From Methanomassiliicoccus sp. UBA6 (lineage in GTDB: Archaea > Thermoplasmatota > Thermoplasmata > Methanomassiliicoccales > Methanomassiliicoccaceae), in assembly GCA_002508545.1 (NCBI GenBank), contig DAVH01000034.1:6906-38248 (forward strand): 31,343 nucleotides of DNA. Direction: 5' to 3'. The notes under the pieces are model-generated. The model had not been told where the DNA came from. It was given only the letters and a program-made list of their open reading frames with translations, and ran no database searches. This document shows positions 30,344-31,343 of the stretch, in pieces. The stretch's first letter is position 1, and the number at the start of each line of letters is the position of its first letter. The position numbers and the translations under genes are program-made.

Positions 30344-30838
30344 GTGGGACGGTTCAAATTCATCAAGGCCAGGAACTACAAGGACTATTGGATCATCAAC
30401 GAGCTGGTGGAGCAGTGCAACGAGGAAGGCAAGGACGGCAGGTTCCGATGGTGCTACGCTCCCCGAGAGCACATAAACCTGCCGCGGATCGATGAGGGCT
30501 CGGAGGCCAAGCTGGTCATCACCAAGGACCGGTTCCCCCGGATCGTCGGCTTCTACTCCTACAGCTCGAAGGACAAGCGGCTCGACGTGATCTACGTCGT
30601 GCCCAGCAAGAGGGGCCGGCACATCGCCCTGGACATGGTGGAGGATTTCATGCGCATGTTCCGCCCCTACGACGAGCTGTTCGTCCTCAACCCAGGGAAG
30701 GCGGTGCGGAAGATGCTCAACAAGCATTACCCCGGCCGCTTCACCGCGGTCATGACCGGCGGCAACGGGGTCGTCAGGATGCACTTCGAGGAGGATGACC
30801 TGGCCCGCCCAAGCGAGAGGGGAATGCTCCTGGGTTAA
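30344..30838 (+). CDS. Uncharacterised protein with GNAT-like features
   Basis: The preferred start is GTG 30344 (164 residues), with AGGTGGTGAT just upstream; ATG 30323 would add seven residues. The segment RLDVIYVVPSKRGRHIALDM (about 85-104) resembles strand 4 and the acetyl-CoA loop of GNAT enzymes. ELFVLNPGKAVRKMLNKHYP then recalls the helix after motif B. The central loop lacks a clean QxxGxG/A, so the assignment is weak. A TATA-like CTATATCG lies near 30262. The gene converges with glnA. Confidence 0.6.
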   Translation: MGRFKFIKARNYKDYWIINELVEQCNEEGKDGRFRWCYAPREHINLPRIDEGSEAKLVITKDRFPRIVGFYSYSSKDKRLDVIYVVPSKRGRHIALDMVEDFMRMFRPYDELFVLNPGKAVRKMLNKHYPGRFTAVMTGGNGVVRMHFEEDDLARPSERGMLLG

Positions 30839-30853
30839 AAAAGGGGAAAAGGT
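30835..30853 (-). terminator. T-rich terminator of glnA
   Basis: On the minus strand, downstream of the glnA stop, the sequence reads CCTTTTCCCCTTTTTTAA, a typical archaeal T-tract. It overlaps the last codon of the convergent gene. Confidence 0.6.
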
Positions 30854-30890
30854 TTGACGGGCAGAAGAGATTTAATCGTCACCGCCGCGA

Positions 30891-31343
30891 TCACGTGTCG
30901 AAGTACAGATAGAACTCCGACGGGTGAGGCCTCAGCCGGACGTAGTCGCTCTCCTTGTGGGCCTTGTAGTCGATCCACCCGTCGATGAAGTTCTTGGTGA
31001 AGACCCCGCCCTGGAGCAGGAAATCGTGGTCCGAGCCGAGGGATTCCAGCGCCTTCTCCAGCGAGCCGGGGACGGTGCGGATCTTGGCCAGCTCTTCCTT
31101 GGACAGCTCGAACATGTCCATGTCGTGGGGCTCGCCGGGGCTGATCTTGTGCTTGATGCCGTCCAGGCCGGCCATGAGCATGGCGGAGAACGCCAGGTAG
31201 GGGTTGGAGGTCGAGTCTGGCGGACGGTACTCGATGCGCTTCGCCTTGGGGTTCTTGGAGTACACCGGTATCCTCACCGCGGCGGAGCGGTTCCTCTGCG
31301 AGTACACAAGGTTGACCGGGGCCTCGAAGCCGGGCACCAGGCG
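30891..31343 (-). CDS. glnA: Glutamine synthetase, type I (C-terminal part, 5' end outside window)
   Basis: About 150 C-terminal residues are visible. The start LVPGFEAPVNLVYSQRNRSA and the segment KRIEYRPPDSTSNPYLAFSA, then MLMAGLDGI, are catalytic-domain signatures of GlnA, which makes glutamine from glutamate, ammonia and ATP. The adenylylation-loop region reads MDMFELSKEE, with Phe where the modifiable Tyr would be in bacterial GSI-beta. The enzyme is therefore probably not adenylylated, as is usual for archaeal GSI-alpha. The C terminus reads SEFYLYFDT. Confidence 0.95.
   Translation of the reverse strand, partial: RLVPGFEAPVNLVYSQRNRSAAVRIPVYSKNPKAKRIEYRPPDSTSNPYLAFSAMLMAGLDGIKHKISPGEPHDMDMFELSKEELAKIRTVPGSLEKALESLGSDHDFLLQGGVFTKNFIDGWIDYKAHKESDYVRLRPHPSEFYLYFDT

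Noticed and set aside
1..31343. CRISPR arrays, insertion sequences, tRNA or rRNA genes
   Set aside because: No repeat-spacer pattern, transposase frame, terminal inverted repeats or cloverleaf-like sequence was found by eye; a covariance-model search for tRNAs would be decisive.

Overview
The window is GC-rich archaeal chromosome. The ribosomal genes are archaeal/eukaryotic in type (S4e, L19e, L32e), aIF1 and the RNase P subunit Rpp29 sit inside the ribosomal operon, and archaeosine and SAMP-type genes are present. TATA-like boxes lie about 25-30 bases before several first genes, and internal genes use GAGGTGAT-type ribosome binding sites. The high GC, together with the lack of L14e and L34e in the secY-truB segment, fits Thermoplasmatota, perhaps a Methanomassiliicoccales-like methanogen. 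That placement is inference; no lineage-specific marker such as mcr is in view.

Left part (1-8.7 kb): a minus-strand operon encodes a RadA/Rad55-like protein without a Walker A motif, a 79-residue conserved-looking protein, and a B-family DNA polymerase of the PolB2 type with altered catalytic motifs (cut by the window edge). Next come a Cys-rich mini-protein, a membrane-anchored unknown, a beta-CASP nuclease, a pair of bacterial-PH-domain membrane proteins (YdbS/YdbT type), a zinc-ribbon protein, and an operon of micro-ORF, membrane protein, XRE regulator and GNAT acetyltransferase behind a duplicated operator.

Centre (8.9-24.7 kb): one long minus-strand superoperon reads L3-L4-L23-L2-S19-L22-S3-L29-aIF1-Rpp29-S17-L14-L24-S4e-L5-S14-S8-L6-L32e-L19e-L18-S5-L30-L15-SecY-DUF106-Cmk-TruB/Cbf5. 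Genes are tightly packed with many start/stop overlaps. It begins with a structured leader of about 185 bases and ends in a T-rich terminator. It supplies the large-subunit core, small-subunit proteins, the translocon, an Oxa1-type insertase, a nucleotide kinase and the H/ACA pseudouridine synthase.

Right part (24.7-31.3 kb): single genes and short operons. These are a zinc-ribbon/DUF4190 membrane protein, an exported unknown, a small TTG-start gene, RaSEA (archaeosine radical SAM enzyme) with a DUF5611 protein, an FAD/NAD disulfide-reductase-like enzyme coupled to a MoaD/ThiS-like protein, two unknown proteins, and the 3' end of glutamine synthetase.

The points most worth a second look are the PolB2/RadA-like/small-protein operon, the duplicated TGTTAT-N4-TTCTAAC operator with flanking micro-ORFs, and the overlapping alternative hairpins in the ribosomal leader.
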